64,000 bases of DNA from Clostridia bacterium. Its GTDB lineage: Bacteria > Bacillota > Clostridia > Oscillospirales > CAG-272. The position numbers and the translations under genes were made by a program. Where the stretch lies: the NCBI GenBank assembly GCA_017502915.1, contig JAFVUB010000003.1:1-64000 (forward strand), given 5' to 3'. Numbering within the stretch: the stretch's first letter is position 1; each line of letters begins with the position of its first letter. Below, piece by piece: positions 24,313 through 33,237 of this stretch. The notes under the pieces are model-generated. The model did no database searches and was not told where the DNA came from. It saw only the letters and a program-made list of their open reading frames with translations.

Positions 24313-24858
24313 GTGAAAGAGCTGTCGCTTAACATACTCGATATTTCTCAAAATTCCATTTCCGCCGGCGCGACAGAGATCAAGATATCCTTGATTGAGG
24401 AGGGCGCGCTTCTGACGCTTACTGTGGAGGACAACGGCTGCGGAATGTCGAGAGAGACGGTCGAACGCGTTATGGATCCGTTTTATACAACGAGAACGAC
24501 GCGCAAGGTCGGAATGGGAATACCGCTTTTGCGGCTTGCTGCCGAGCAGACGGGTGGAACTCTTTTTATCGAATCGGTTACTGCCGAGGAGAACCCTCTG
24601 TCTCACGGAACCGTCGTTCGCGCGACGTTTTATACCGACAGTATTGATTTTACTCCCGTTGGGGATATGCCGTCAACGATGTGCGTGATGATCCAAGGAC
24701 ATCCCGAGATCGATTATGTTTTTCGACATAAAACACCGATACTCAACGTTGAGCTTGATACCGTTCAGATAAAAGAGATTCTGGGAGATGGTATCTCGCT
24801 TGCGGAGCCCGAGATAATAGCGTGGCTTTCCGAGTATCTTATCCAGCAATACGAATAA
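24313..24858 (+). CDS. GHKL ATP-binding protein of hydrogenase operon
   Basis: 181 residues with a GTG start 2 bp after hydC. GHKL motifs: LDISQNSISAGATEI (N box), VEDNGCGMS (G1) and GMGIPLLRLAAEQTGG (G2). It lacks a dimerisation or receiver domain, so it is not a complete sensor kinase. Such ATPases are regularly found between hydC and the ferredoxin gene in clostridial hyd operons and may regulate the complex or transcription. Role unproven. Confidence 0.85.
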   Translation: MKELSLNILDISQNSISAGATEIKISLIEEGALLTLTVEDNGCGMSRETVERVMDPFYTTRTTRKVGMGIPLLRLAAEQTGGTLFIESVTAEENPLSHGTVVRATFYTDSIDFTPVGDMPSTMCVMIQGHPEIDYVFRHKTPILNVELDTVQIKEILGDGISLAEPEIIAWLSEYLIQQYE

Positions 24859-24878
24859 AATTTGGAGGAAATAAAGTA

Positions 24879-25244
24879 ATGAAATCATTAGCTGAGCTTG
24901 CAGCAATCAGAGAAAGAATGAAGGATAAAGTTTCTATTCGCGAGGGCTCGAGAAACGTCCGTGTCGTCGTTGGAATGGCAACCTGCGGTATAACAGCCGG
25001 CGCCCGTCCCGTGCTTTCCGCTTTCGTTGAGAAGGTTAACGAGGCAGGTCTTTCGGACAAGGTCGTCGTAACTCAGACCGGATGCATTGGCATTTGTCAG
25101 TACGAGCCGATCGTTGAGATCTTTGAGCCCGGCAAGGAGAAGGTTACTTACGTTAATATGACCGCCGAAAAAGCTGCCGATGTTGTTGAGAAGCATCTCA
25201 AGGGCGGAAACGTTATAGAGCAGTACACAATTGGAAACAAATAA
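24879..25244 (+). CDS. thioredoxin-like [2Fe-2S] ferredoxin
   Basis: 121 residues from ATG 24879, ribosome-binding site GGAGGAAA. A thioredoxin-fold [2Fe-2S] domain with one cysteine in VGMATCGITAG and TGCIGICQYEPIVEI providing further ligands. It resembles the NuoE C-terminal domain. In this operon it likely serves as an extra electron carrier of the HydABC complex. Confidence 0.88.
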   Translation: MKSLAELAAIRERMKDKVSIREGSRNVRVVVGMATCGITAGARPVLSAFVEKVNEAGLSDKVVVTQTGCIGICQYEPIVEIFEPGKEKVTYVNMTAEKAADVVEKHLKGGNVIEQYTIGNK

Positions 25245-25264
25245 GGCTAAAGGAGATATAAGAG

Positions 25265-27061
25265 ATGATTCGTTCACACGTTCTTATCTGCGGAGGAACC
25301 GGTTGTACCTCGTCCGGAAGCCTTGCGCTTAAGGCGGAGCTTGAAAAAGAGCTTGCCGCAAACGGTCTCACCGATGAGATCAAGATAGTTATTACCGGTT
25401 GCTTCGGTCTTTGCGCACTCGGACCGATCATGATCGTTTATCCCGAGGGCACCTTCTATAGCATGGTCAAGCCCGAGGATATTCACGAGATCGTTGAGGA
25501 GCACCTGCTCAAGGGACGTCCCGTAAGCAGACTTGAGTACCACGAGAAGACCGGCGACCACCACGCCGTTACCTCTCTTTCCGAGACCCAGTTCTACAAG
25601 AAGCAGCACCGCGTTGCTCTTCGTAACTGCGGACTTATAAACCCCGAGAACATTGAGGAGTACATAGCCCGTGACGGTTACTCGGCACTTGGTAAGGCTC
25701 TGACCGAGATGACTCCCGAGAGCGTTATCCAGAGCATTCTCGATTCCGGACTTCGCGGACGCGGAGGCGGCGGATTCCCCACCGGAAGAAAGTGGGATCT
25801 CGCTCGCAGACTCGTTCAGGACGGCAAAAAGAAGTACGTTTGCTGTAATGCCGACGAGGGAGACCCCGGTGCATTTATGGACCGTTCTATCCTTGAGGGA
25901 GACCCGCACGCACTTATCGAGGCTATGGCTATCGCCGGTTACGCTATCGGCGCTGACGAGGGCTACGTTTACGTTCGTGCAGAGTATCCGATCGCCGTCG
26001 AGAGACTTCAGAAGGCTATCGATCAGGCCCGTGAGTACGGTCTGCTCGGAACCGACATTTTCGGAACCGGATTTAACTTTGATATGAGCATTCGTCTCGG
26101 CGCCGGCGCATTTGTTTGCGGCGAAGAGACCGCTCTTATGACCTCGATCGAGGGTAACCGCGGCGAGCCGCGTCCCCGTCCTCCGTTCCCTGCCGAGAGC
26201 GGACTTTACAAGAGACCCACGGTTCTTAACAACGTTGAGACCTATGCGAACATTCCCCAGATCATTCTGAACGGTCCGGAATGGTTCGCCGCTATGGGTA
26301 CTGAAAAGTCGAAGGGCACGAAGGTCTTCGCGCTCGGCGGTAAGATCACCAACACCGGTCTCGTTGAGATCCCGATGGGAACCACTCTGCGCGAGGTCGT
26401 TGAGGAGATCGGAGGCGGTATCCCGAACGGCAAGAAGTTCAAGGCTGCTCAGACCGGTGGTCCTTCCGGCGGTTGTATCCCTGCAAGCCTTATTGATACT
26501 CCCATTGATTACGATAACCTCCTCGCTATCGGCTCGATGATGGGATCGGGCGGACTTATCGTTATGGATGAGGACAACTGTATGGTCGACATCGCAAGAT
26601 TCTTCCTTGACTTCACTGTTGATGAGTCGTGCGGTAAGTGTACTCCCTGCCGTATCGGTACTAAGCGTATGCTTGAGATCCTTGATAAGATCATCGCCGG
26701 AAACGGTGAGCTTGAGGACCTTGACAGACTCGAGGAGCTTGCAAACTATATCAAGGCAGGTTCGCTCTGCGGACTTGGACAGACCGCTCCTAATCCCGTT
26801 CTTTCAACTCTCAAATATTTCCGTGACGAGTATATAGCTCATATCGTTGACCGCAAGTGCCCGGCTCACGTTTGCAAGAAGCTCGTTCGCTATAATATCG
26901 TTGCCGATAAGTGTAAGGGCTGCACCAAGTGTGCAAGACAGTGCCCGGTGGGTGCTATCAACGGTGCCGTTAAGCAGGTCCACGTTATCGATCAGGCTAA
27001 GTGCATTAAGTGCGGCGCTTGTGAATCGAGCTGTAACTTCAAGGCAATAGTTAAAGAATAA
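25265..27061 (+). CDS. hydB: electron-bifurcating [FeFe]-hydrogenase flavin subunit HydB (NuoF-like)
   Basis: 598 residues. N-terminal [2Fe-2S] thioredoxin-like domain (CGGTGCTSSG, GCFGLCALGP), a NuoF core with the NAD/FMN loop GRGGGGFPTGRKW, GAGAFVCGEETALM, and the [4Fe-4S] motif SCGKCTPCRIGT...LCGLG, and a C-terminal 2x[4Fe-4S] ferredoxin (CKGCTKCARQCP, CIKCGACESSC). This extended form is the HydB of trimeric bifurcating enzymes, which couple NADH and reduced ferredoxin oxidation to H2 production. Confidence 0.95.
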   Translation: MIRSHVLICGGTGCTSSGSLALKAELEKELAANGLTDEIKIVITGCFGLCALGPIMIVYPEGTFYSMVKPEDIHEIVEEHLLKGRPVSRLEYHEKTGDHHAVTSLSETQFYKKQHRVALRNCGLINPENIEEYIARDGYSALGKALTEMTPESVIQSILDSGLRGRGGGGFPTGRKWDLARRLVQDGKKKYVCCNADEGDPGAFMDRSILEGDPHALIEAMAIAGYAIGADEGYVYVRAEYPIAVERLQKAIDQAREYGLLGTDIFGTGFNFDMSIRLGAGAFVCGEETALMTSIEGNRGEPRPRPPFPAESGLYKRPTVLNNVETYANIPQIILNGPEWFAAMGTEKSKGTKVFALGGKITNTGLVEIPMGTTLREVVEEIGGGIPNGKKFKAAQTGGPSGGCIPASLIDTPIDYDNLLAIGSMMGSGGLIVMDEDNCMVDIARFFLDFTVDESCGKCTPCRIGTKRMLEILDKIIAGNGELEDLDRLEELANYIKAGSLCGLGQTAPNPVLSTLKYFRDEYIAHIVDRKCPAHVCKKLVRYNIVADKCKGCTKCARQCPVGAINGAVKQVHVIDQAKCIKCGACESSCNFKAIVKE

Positions 27062-27079
27062 TTAAGGAGAGTTCAGAAA

Positions 27080-28828
27080 ATGGCTAATATTAAAGTTACT
27101 ATAAACGGCAAAGAGTATGAAGTTGCCGCCGGCTCGACCGTCCTTGAGGCAGCCAGAGCCGCAAATATTGACATTCCCACTCTCTGCTATCTTAAGGATA
27201 TCAACGAGATCGGCGCTTGCCGTATGTGTCTCGTTGAGGCATCCGAGGGCGGCCGTCCCTTCAGAATGGTCACCGCTTGCGTTTATCCCGTAAGCGAGGG
27301 TATGGTCATTAAGACCGATAGCCCCAAGATCGCACAGTCGAGAAAGCTTAACCTTGAGCTGCTTCTTTCAAACCATAATATGGACTGCCTCTCCTGCATT
27401 CGCTCCACCAACTGTGAGCTGCAGAAGCTCTGCCGTGACTACGGCGTTGACAGCAACCACTTCAAGGGCGAGAAGACTCAGACCTCTATGGACACCTCCT
27501 CGGTCTCCATCGTTCGTGATAACTCCAAGTGCATTCTCTGCCGCCGTTGCGTAGCCGCTTGTAAGACTATGCAGGGTATTGGCGTTATCGGAGCAAATAA
27601 CCGTGGTTTTGACACCGAGATCGGTTGTGCATTTGAGTCGGGTCTTGCCGATACCTCTTGTGTCAACTGCGGACAGTGTATCGTTGCCTGCCCCACCGGC
27701 GCTCTTCACGAAAAGGACGACACCAAGCAGATATTCGAGGCGATAGCCGATCCCGATAAGAAGGTATTTATCTGCACGGCTCCCTCGGTACGCGCTACCA
27801 TCGGTGAGTGCTTCGGATACGCTCCGGGTACTGACGTTGAGGGTAAAATGGTCGCAGCTCTTAAGAGACTCGGCTTTGACGGTGTTTTCGATATGAACTT
27901 TACTGCCGACCTCACCATTATGGAAGAGGGCTATGAGCTCATCGGTCGCATCAAGGAGAATAAGAACCTTCCTCTGATCACCTCCTGCTCGCCCGGTTGG
28001 GTCAAGTATTGCGAGCATTACTTCCCCGAATTCACCGAAAATCTTTCAAGCTGCAAGTCGCCTCAGCAGATGTTCGGCGCCGTTATGAAGACTTATTTCG
28101 CCGAGAAGAACGGACTTGATCCCAAGAACATCTTCTTCGTTTCGGCAATCCCCTGCACCGCAAAGAAGTTTGAGGTACAGCGTGACGACGAGAACGCCGC
28201 AGGCGTTGCTGACGTCGACGTTGCCGTTACCACCCGTGAGCTCGGTCGTATGATCGAGAAGGCAGGTATCGACTTCAAGGCTCTTGAGGACGAGACGTTT
28301 GACGATCCCTTCAGCATCGGTTCAGGTGCCGGCGCTATTTTCGGAGCAACCGGCGGCGTTATGGAGGCTGCTCTCCGTACTGCAGCCGAGGTGCTGACCG
28401 GACAGGAGCTCAAAAAGCTTGATTTCGAGGACGTTCGTGGAACAGAGGGTATCAAGTACGCTTCTTACGACCTCGGCGGCATTACCGTAAACGTTGCGGT
28501 TGCCAGCGGCACTGCAAACGCCAAGGCTCTGCTTGAGAAGGTCAAGTCGGGCGAGGTTAACGTTCAGTTCATCGAGATCATGGCTTGCCCCGGCGGCTGT
28601 ATCAACGGTGGCGGACAACCCACTCAGCCGGCAGTCGTTCGCAATAACGTCGACCTTAAGGCTCTGCGCTCTGCCGTTCTTTATAACGCAGACGCGAACA
28701 AGCTTGCTTACCGCAAGTCGCACGAGAATCCCCAGATCAAGAAGATCTACGAGGAGTTCCTCGGCGAACCGAACAGCCATAAGGCACACGAGATCCTGCA
28801 TACCACCTACGTCAAGCGCGGTATGTAA
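27080..28828 (+). CDS. hydA: electron-bifurcating [FeFe]-hydrogenase catalytic subunit HydA
   Basis: 582 residues. N-terminal [2Fe-2S] (CYLKDINEIGACRMC), a His-ligated [4Fe-4S] (HNMDCLSCIRSTNC), two [4Fe-4S] (CILCRRCVAAC, CVNCGQCIVACP), then the H-cluster domain: TSCSPGW at 301-307, PCTAKKFE, and MACPGGCINGGGQP. It reduces protons to H2. The first H-cluster motif has Ser in place of the second Cys of TSCCPxW; I recall this variant from other trimeric enzymes. The maturases HydEFG are not in the window. Last gene of the operon. Confidence 0.95.
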   Translation: MANIKVTINGKEYEVAAGSTVLEAARAANIDIPTLCYLKDINEIGACRMCLVEASEGGRPFRMVTACVYPVSEGMVIKTDSPKIAQSRKLNLELLLSNHNMDCLSCIRSTNCELQKLCRDYGVDSNHFKGEKTQTSMDTSSVSIVRDNSKCILCRRCVAACKTMQGIGVIGANNRGFDTEIGCAFESGLADTSCVNCGQCIVACPTGALHEKDDTKQIFEAIADPDKKVFICTAPSVRATIGECFGYAPGTDVEGKMVAALKRLGFDGVFDMNFTADLTIMEEGYELIGRIKENKNLPLITSCSPGWVKYCEHYFPEFTENLSSCKSPQQMFGAVMKTYFAEKNGLDPKNIFFVSAIPCTAKKFEVQRDDENAAGVADVDVAVTTRELGRMIEKAGIDFKALEDETFDDPFSIGSGAGAIFGATGGVMEAALRTAAEVLTGQELKKLDFEDVRGTEGIKYASYDLGGITVNVAVASGTANAKALLEKVKSGEVNVQFIEIMACPGGCINGGGQPTQPAVVRNNVDLKALRSAVLYNADANKLAYRKSHENPQIKKIYEEFLGEPNSHKAHEILHTTYVKRGM

Positions 28829-28837
28829 TTAATAATA

Positions 28838-28871
28838 AAACAGCCACACCTATCTCGGTGTGGCTGTTTTA
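28838..28871. terminator. bidirectional terminator between hydA and trxB
   Basis: AAACAGCCACACC and GGTGTGGCTGTTT around TATCTC, with A-run and T-run flanks serving both strands. Confidence 0.9.
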
Positions 28872-28884
28872 TATCATCAAAGCA

Positions 28885-29805
28885 TCAAAGGTTATCTATG
28901 TAATTACAAGCGGCAAGGGCAGCGACAGATCCGTCTGCAGCAGCCGTCGTTACCTGTCTGATCCGCTTGGAGCGGCAGTCTCCCGCGACGAAAACGCCGG
29001 GAGTCTTAGTCAAGCAATCCTCAGCTGCGGCGTAGTATCCGCGCCCGTCCAGATCGACAAGAGCATTAAAGGATTCGTTTTCAGGTATAAGACCTATCGC
29101 AACAAACACACCGTCACACAAAACATCGGTAGCCGTGTTTTCAACCGTATCTTTTATTTTAACGCCCTTAAACTCCGTATCAGTTATAAAGGACTCGACT
29201 GTGGCATTGAAGACGACCTCAATGTTTTCTCTTGCCATAACGGCGTCAACAAGTCGCTTTTCACCGGTAAGGAAGGCAAGATTCTGTATAACAGTGACCT
29301 TTTCACAGCCCTCAGAAAGCAATATCGCCTCCTGAAGCGCCGAGTTTCCTCCGCCTATGACCGCAACCGTCTTTCCGTTATAAAACGCGCCGTCGCATAC
29401 GGCACAGAAGGAAATGCCGTTACCGATCAGGTCTTCCTCTCCGTCAATGCCAAGCATTCTGTGCTTGACTCCATTGGCAAGAATAACCGCCTTGGAACAA
29501 TGCTCACCCAGATCGGCAACAACCGTTTTAATCTCCCCGTCCCGTATGCTGCGAACCTCGTCAATCTCAAATTCGCCGCCAAGATTCATGACCTGCTCCA
29601 TCAGTTTATCTGCAAGCTCGTTTCCACTTGCAGAGACCACTGTGGGAAAGTTCTCGATCTTGGGGGAGAAGGTCATCTGACCACCTATCGCTCCGCGCTC
29701 GATCACGAGAACGCTCTTTCCTGCGCGAAGGGCATAGACCGCCGCAGTAAGTCCGGCAGGTCCTGCACCGACAACTATTATATCGTAAATTCTCTTATTT
29801 TCCAT
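28885..29805 (-). CDS. trxB: thioredoxin reductase (NADPH/flavin)
   Basis: 306 residues. FAD-binding GAGPAGLTAAVYALRAG, redox-active CAVC in SFCAVCDGAFY, NADPH-binding GGGNSALQEA and the C-terminal AGDCRSKRIRQVTTAA. It reduces thioredoxin-like partners. The gene directly follows nrdD, which itself carries a C-terminal redoxin domain, suggesting that it recycles the reductase's reducing disulfide. An inverted repeat (29820-29856) lies between the two genes. Confidence 0.93.
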   Translation of the reverse strand: MENKRIYDIIVVGAGPAGLTAAVYALRAGKSVLVIERGAIGGQMTFSPKIENFPTVVSASGNELADKLMEQVMNLGGEFEIDEVRSIRDGEIKTVVADLGEHCSKAVILANGVKHRMLGIDGEEDLIGNGISFCAVCDGAFYNGKTVAVIGGGNSALQEAILLSEGCEKVTVIQNLAFLTGEKRLVDAVMARENIEVVFNATVESFITDTEFKGVKIKDTVENTATDVLCDGVFVAIGLIPENESFNALVDLDGRGYYAAAEDCLTKTPGVFVAGDCRSKRIRQVTTAAADGSVAALAACNYIDNL

Positions 29806-29819
29806 CTTTAATTCCTTGT

Positions 29820-29856
29820 TAAAGGGGCTTCAGACAAATTGCGTTGAAGCCCCTTG
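29820..29856 (-). terminator. inverted repeat between nrdD and trxB, partial attenuator
   Basis: AAAGGGGCTTCA (29821-29832) and TGAAGCCCCTT (29845-29855). In the nrdD direction the following T-tract is short (TTTAAC), so read-through into trxB is likely. Confidence 0.5.
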
Positions 29857-29866
29857 CTTTTATTAC

Positions 29867-32248
29867 TTAAACCTGAACCGACGAGATGCTGTTTATATAC
29901 TTTCTGATGTTCGAGACGTTAACGATCGACTCGGCGCTTCCGTTCTTGATAACGATCAGCGTGGGAGCCTGCTTGATATCATATTTCTCGCAAAGCTCAC
30001 GGTTCTCTTCAGCGAAAACCTTTTCGTACTTGATTCCTGCCTTATCAAGGAATCCGGCAGCAAGACGGCAGTTCGGGCAGGTCTTGGTTGCAACGAGAAG
30101 TATCTGCTCCGGCTCGCTTACCTCGGCAGACTCACAGCAGCAGCAATCCCCGCTATGGTCGTGAGGCGTGAAGTTAGAGCGACTGATGTCGTAAACCTTT
30201 CTCTGCTTGAACTCCTGAGACTTACCGTCGTTCCAGTTCTTGACCGGACGGTAGTAACCGGTAACACGGCTGTATACCTCGGTCTCCGATCCGCAATCGC
30301 AGCAGGTGCTGACCTCGCCTGCAATATAACCGTGGTTGCGGCAGATCGAATATGTGGGCGAAAGAGTATAGTACGGGAGCTTATAGTTCTCGGCGATCTT
30401 TCGGACAAGCGACGCGGCGGCGCTCCAGTCGGGCAGTTTCTCGCCAAGGAAGGCGTGGAAAACGGTTCCCGAGGTGTAAAGAGTCTGCAGCTCGTCCTGA
30501 ACGTCGAGTGCGGCAAAGATATCCTCGGTATAACCAACCGGGAGATGAGAGCTGTTGGTATAGTACGGTGCTCCGCCCGGATCAGCGGCAGTCAGCATTT
30601 CGGGATAACGCTTCAGGTCGTGCTTTGCAAGTCTGAAGGCGGTCGACTCTGCGGGAGTTGCCTCGAGGTTGTAGAGATCGCCGTACTTTTCCTGATAGTC
30701 GGAAAGTCTCTCACGCATATGGTTAAGAACGCGCTTGGAGAACTCCTGGGTTTCGGGAGCGGTCATGTCCGCGCCGATCCACTTGGCGTTGAGACCTGCC
30801 TCGCTGAGACCAACGAGACCGATGGTCGAGAAGTGGTTATTAAACGATCCGAGGTAACGCTTGGTGTAAGGATAAAGACCCAGCTCGAGCAGTCTGGTTA
30901 CGACAGTTCTCTTTACGCTGAGCGAACGTGCAGAGATATCCATCATCTTATCGAGACGGCTGAAGAACTCCTCTTCGTTAGCCGAGAGATAAGCGATACG
31001 GGGCATGTTTATGGTAACGACGCCGATAGAACCGGTCGACTCTCCCGAGCCGAAGAATCCACCCGACTTCTTGCGAAGCTCGCGGAGGTCGAGACGCAGA
31101 CGGCAGCACATCGAACGAACGTCGCTCGGCTCCATATCACTGTTGATATAGTTCGAGAAATAAGGAGTTCCGTACTTGGCGGTCATCTCGAAAAGGAGCT
31201 TGTTGTTCTCGGTCTCGGACCAATCGAAGTTTCTGGTGATCGAATAGGTGGGGATGGGATACTGGAATCCGCGTCCGTTAGCGTCTCCCTCTATCATGAT
31301 CTCGATGAACGCCTTATTGACCATCTCCATCTCTTTTACGCAGTCCTTATATTTGAAGTTCTGCTCTTTTCCGCCAACTATGCAGTTCAGCTCTGCAAGG
31401 TCTGCCGGAACGGTCCAGTCAAGAGTGATATTGGTGAACGGCGCCTGAGTTCCCCAACGCGAGGGAGTGTTGACTCCGTAAATGAAGGACTGGATGCACT
31501 GCTTTACTTCTTTATAAGAAAGGTTGTCTACCTTTACAAAGGGAGCAAGATAGGTGTCGAACGACGAAAACGCCTGCGCGCCTGCCCACTCATTCTGCAT
31601 GATACCGAGGAAGTTGACCATCTGGTTACAAAGGGTGGAGAGATGCGATGCGGGAGCCGACGAGATCTTTCCGGGAATTCCGCCAAGACCCTCGGTGATG
31701 AGCTGACGAAGCGACCATCCGGCGCAATAACCGGTCAGCATCGAGAGGTCGTGAATGTGAATATCGGCGTTTCTGTGAGCGTTTGCGATCTCATCGTCGT
31801 AAACCTCGGAGAGCCAATAGTTTGCGGTGATAGCGCCCGAGTTCGAAAGAATAAGTCCTCCGACCGAATAGGTAACGGTCGAGTTCTCCTTAACTCTCCA
31901 GTCAGCCGCCTTCAAATAATCGTCGACGACGTTCTTATAGTCAAGGTAGGTGTTCTTCATCATGCGGAGCTTCTCGCGGTTGCGGCGATAAAGAATATAC
32001 GCCTTTGCGATATCTGCATATCCTGCCTGAATAAGAACAGACTCAACGCTATCCTGAATATCTTCAACAGCGATCTTTCCGTCCTTGATCTTGGGCTCGA
32101 AGTCCGCCGTGACCTTCAGGGCGAGAAAATCGATAACACCGGGAACGTAATTTTTCTCCTGTGCTTCAAAGGCCTTGGTTATGGCCGCGCTGATCTTTTC
32201 GATCTCAAAATTAACGGTCTGGCCGTCTCTTTTTACAACTTGATACAT
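29867..32248 (-). CDS. nrdD: anaerobic ribonucleoside-triphosphate reductase with fused C-terminal redoxin
   Basis: 793 residues. An N-terminal ATP-cone (about 1-90), the glycyl-radical catalytic barrel (HIHDLSMLTGYCAGWSL, FINMPRIAYLS-like region), Zn-binding cysteines CRNHGYI...CCDCG (636-643 region) and the glycyl-radical loop RVTGY with Gly664. After a DCCCCE cluster (702-705) there is an extra thioredoxin/glutaredoxin-like domain (about 714-793) with CPNC at 724-727. Class III reductases make dNTPs without oxygen. The redoxin and adjacent trxB point to a redoxin-dependent rather than formate-dependent enzyme, as known for the NrdD2 subtype. The DNA opposite this gene is also open over 800 codons but is a shadow. 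Confidence 0.95.
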   Translation of the reverse strand: MYQVVKRDGQTVNFEIEKISAAITKAFEAQEKNYVPGVIDFLALKVTADFEPKIKDGKIAVEDIQDSVESVLIQAGYADIAKAYILYRRNREKLRMMKNTYLDYKNVVDDYLKAADWRVKENSTVTYSVGGLILSNSGAITANYWLSEVYDDEIANAHRNADIHIHDLSMLTGYCAGWSLRQLITEGLGGIPGKISSAPASHLSTLCNQMVNFLGIMQNEWAGAQAFSSFDTYLAPFVKVDNLSYKEVKQCIQSFIYGVNTPSRWGTQAPFTNITLDWTVPADLAELNCIVGGKEQNFKYKDCVKEMEMVNKAFIEIMIEGDANGRGFQYPIPTYSITRNFDWSETENNKLLFEMTAKYGTPYFSNYINSDMEPSDVRSMCCRLRLDLRELRKKSGGFFGSGESTGSIGVVTINMPRIAYLSANEEEFFSRLDKMMDISARSLSVKRTVVTRLLELGLYPYTKRYLGSFNNHFSTIGLVGLSEAGLNAKWIGADMTAPETQEFSKRVLNHMRERLSDYQEKYGDLYNLEATPAESTAFRLAKHDLKRYPEMLTAADPGGAPYYTNSSHLPVGYTEDIFAALDVQDELQTLYTSGTVFHAFLGEKLPDWSAAASLVRKIAENYKLPYYTLSPTYSICRNHGYIAGEVSTCCDCGSETEVYSRVTGYYRPVKNWNDGKSQEFKQRKVYDISRSNFTPHDHSGDCCCCESAEVSEPEQILLVATKTCPNCRLAAGFLDKAGIKYEKVFAEENRELCEKYDIKQAPTLIVIKNGSAESIVNVSNIRKYINSISSVQV

Positions 32249-32294
32249 ATTTTTACCTTTCCTGCATATTTTCGTGATTTTACATTACGAGATA

Positions 32295-32323
32295 ATTGTA
32301 TCATTCCCCGGCGTAATTGTCAA
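32295..32323 (-). promoter_or_regulatory. sigma-A promoter of nrdD-trxB
   Basis: Minus strand TTGACA (32323-32318), 17-bp spacer, TACAAT (32300-32295). Confidence 0.85.
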
Positions 32324-32333
32324 TATGGAATAG

Positions 32334-32381
32334 TTCACAATATATTGACGAAATATTTGTCGTTTTTACTATATATAGTGT
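32334..32381 (-). promoter_or_regulatory. pair of NrdR boxes upstream of nrdD promoter
   Basis: Two 16-bp AT-rich palindromes, TTACTATATATAGTGT (32366-32381) and TTCACAATATATTGAC (32334-32349), fit the NrdR consensus (ACAC-tATAta-GTGT type). Their starts are 32 bp apart, three helical turns, as is usual for NrdR operators. They lie just upstream of the -35. nrdR itself is not in the window. Confidence 0.75.
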
Positions 32382-32389
32382 AATTCGAT

Positions 32390-32421
32390 AAAAAACGCGG
32401 GGCGTATCAAACGCCCCGCAA
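32390..32421 (-). terminator. terminator of nrdG, overlapping its 3' end
   Basis: GCGGGGCG (32397-32404) and CGCCCCGC (32412-32419); the minus-strand transcript continues into a U-run. nrdG is therefore a separate unit from nrdD. Confidence 0.85.
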
Positions 32422-33099
32422 AGCCGCGTCCGGCAAGTATTTTCGGGCTTTTTCGAGCATTTTTTCCATATCCGCCCGATCTGCAGCGTTCAGATTCTTT
32501 TCAATAGTATTGCCCGAGTCAACAAAGCCCTGCAAAAAATATTTTTTTGCTCCGGCAAGCCATTTTCCGATCTGCTCGAAATCTTCAACCTCGTGAAAAC
32601 CGCGAACGACCGTGGTTCTGAACTCGAAGTCGATCCCGCTATTTTTCAAAAGCTCAACGCTCTTTCTGACCGAAGAAAGGTCGAAGTTCTCTCGCCCAAC
32701 CGTCTTTGCATACTTTTGAGGCGAGTTCTTTATGTCCATTGCAACGTAGTCGACGAGTCCCTCGTTTATCAGTCGCTCAAGTCTTTCGGGGTAACAACCG
32801 TTGGTGTCAAGCTTCACGGCGAATCCAAGTGCCCGAATCTTCTTTATGAGCTCAAACGTATCGTCATAAAGCAACGGCTCTCCGCCGGTGATGCAAACCC
32901 CGTCAAGTATTCCCTGTCGCTTTGAAAGAAAGGCATAAAGCTCCTCGGGAGACATAAGCGGTTCCCCCTGCTTTTCGGTCACGAGCGCGGCGTTATGGCA
33001 AAACGGGCAGCGCAGATTACACCCCCCGATAAAAACGGTGCAAGCCACCTTTCCGGGATAATCAAGCAGTGTCAGCTTCTGCAGTCCTTGTATATTCAT
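32407..33099 (-). CDS. nrdG: anaerobic ribonucleotide reductase activating protein (NrdG2-type radical SAM)
   Basis: 230 residues. Opening MNIQGLQKLTLLDYPGKVAC and radical-SAM motif CNLRCPFC, then ITGGEPLLYDD and KLDTNG. This longer form (TIGR02495-like) is the activase usually paired with redoxin-type NrdD. It uses SAM and [4Fe-4S] to install the glycyl radical on Gly664 of NrdD. Located directly upstream of nrdD but transcribed from its own promoter and terminated before nrdD. Confidence 0.92.
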   Translation of the reverse strand: MNIQGLQKLTLLDYPGKVACTVFIGGCNLRCPFCHNAALVTEKQGEPLMSPEELYAFLSKRQGILDGVCITGGEPLLYDDTFELIKKIRALGFAVKLDTNGCYPERLERLINEGLVDYVAMDIKNSPQKYAKTVGRENFDLSSVRKSVELLKNSGIDFEFRTTVVRGFHEVEDFEQIGKWLAGAKKYFLQGFVDSGNTIEKNLNAADRADMEKMLEKARKYLPDAALRGV

Positions 33100-33136
33100 T
33101 ATGGGGACCCCCTTTGGTTAAATGTTACTGTAGTAT

Positions 33137-33165
33137 ATTATAAAAAAAATAGTATAGCTTGTCAA
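33137..33165 (-). promoter_or_regulatory. sigma-A promoter of nrdG
   Basis: Minus strand TTGACA (33165-33160), 17-bp spacer, TATAAT (33142-33137). Its -35 lies only 7 bp from the -35 of the divergent permease promoter. No NrdR box was found here. Confidence 0.8.
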
Positions 33166-33172
33166 CTTAATA

Positions 33173-33201
33173 TTGACTAAAGCCGAAAAAAAGTTTATAA
33201 T
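33173..33201 (+). promoter_or_regulatory. sigma-A promoter of AI-2E permease gene
   Basis: TTGACT (33173-33178), 17-bp spacer, TATAAT (33196-33201). Confidence 0.8.
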
Positions 33202-33237
33202 ATTATGTATTAACTGTAATATGAAAGGAGCGATAAT

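Noticed and set aside
28858..29811. 317-codon open frame opposite trxB
   Set aside because: trxB shows full FAD, CxxC and NADPH motifs; the opposite frame shows none.
29816..32383. 855-codon open frame on the plus strand opposite nrdD
   Set aside because: nrdD has all catalytic and glycyl-radical motifs, its own promoter and NrdR boxes; the opposite frame has no known motif, ribosome-binding site or promoter and mirrors the codon bias of nrdD.
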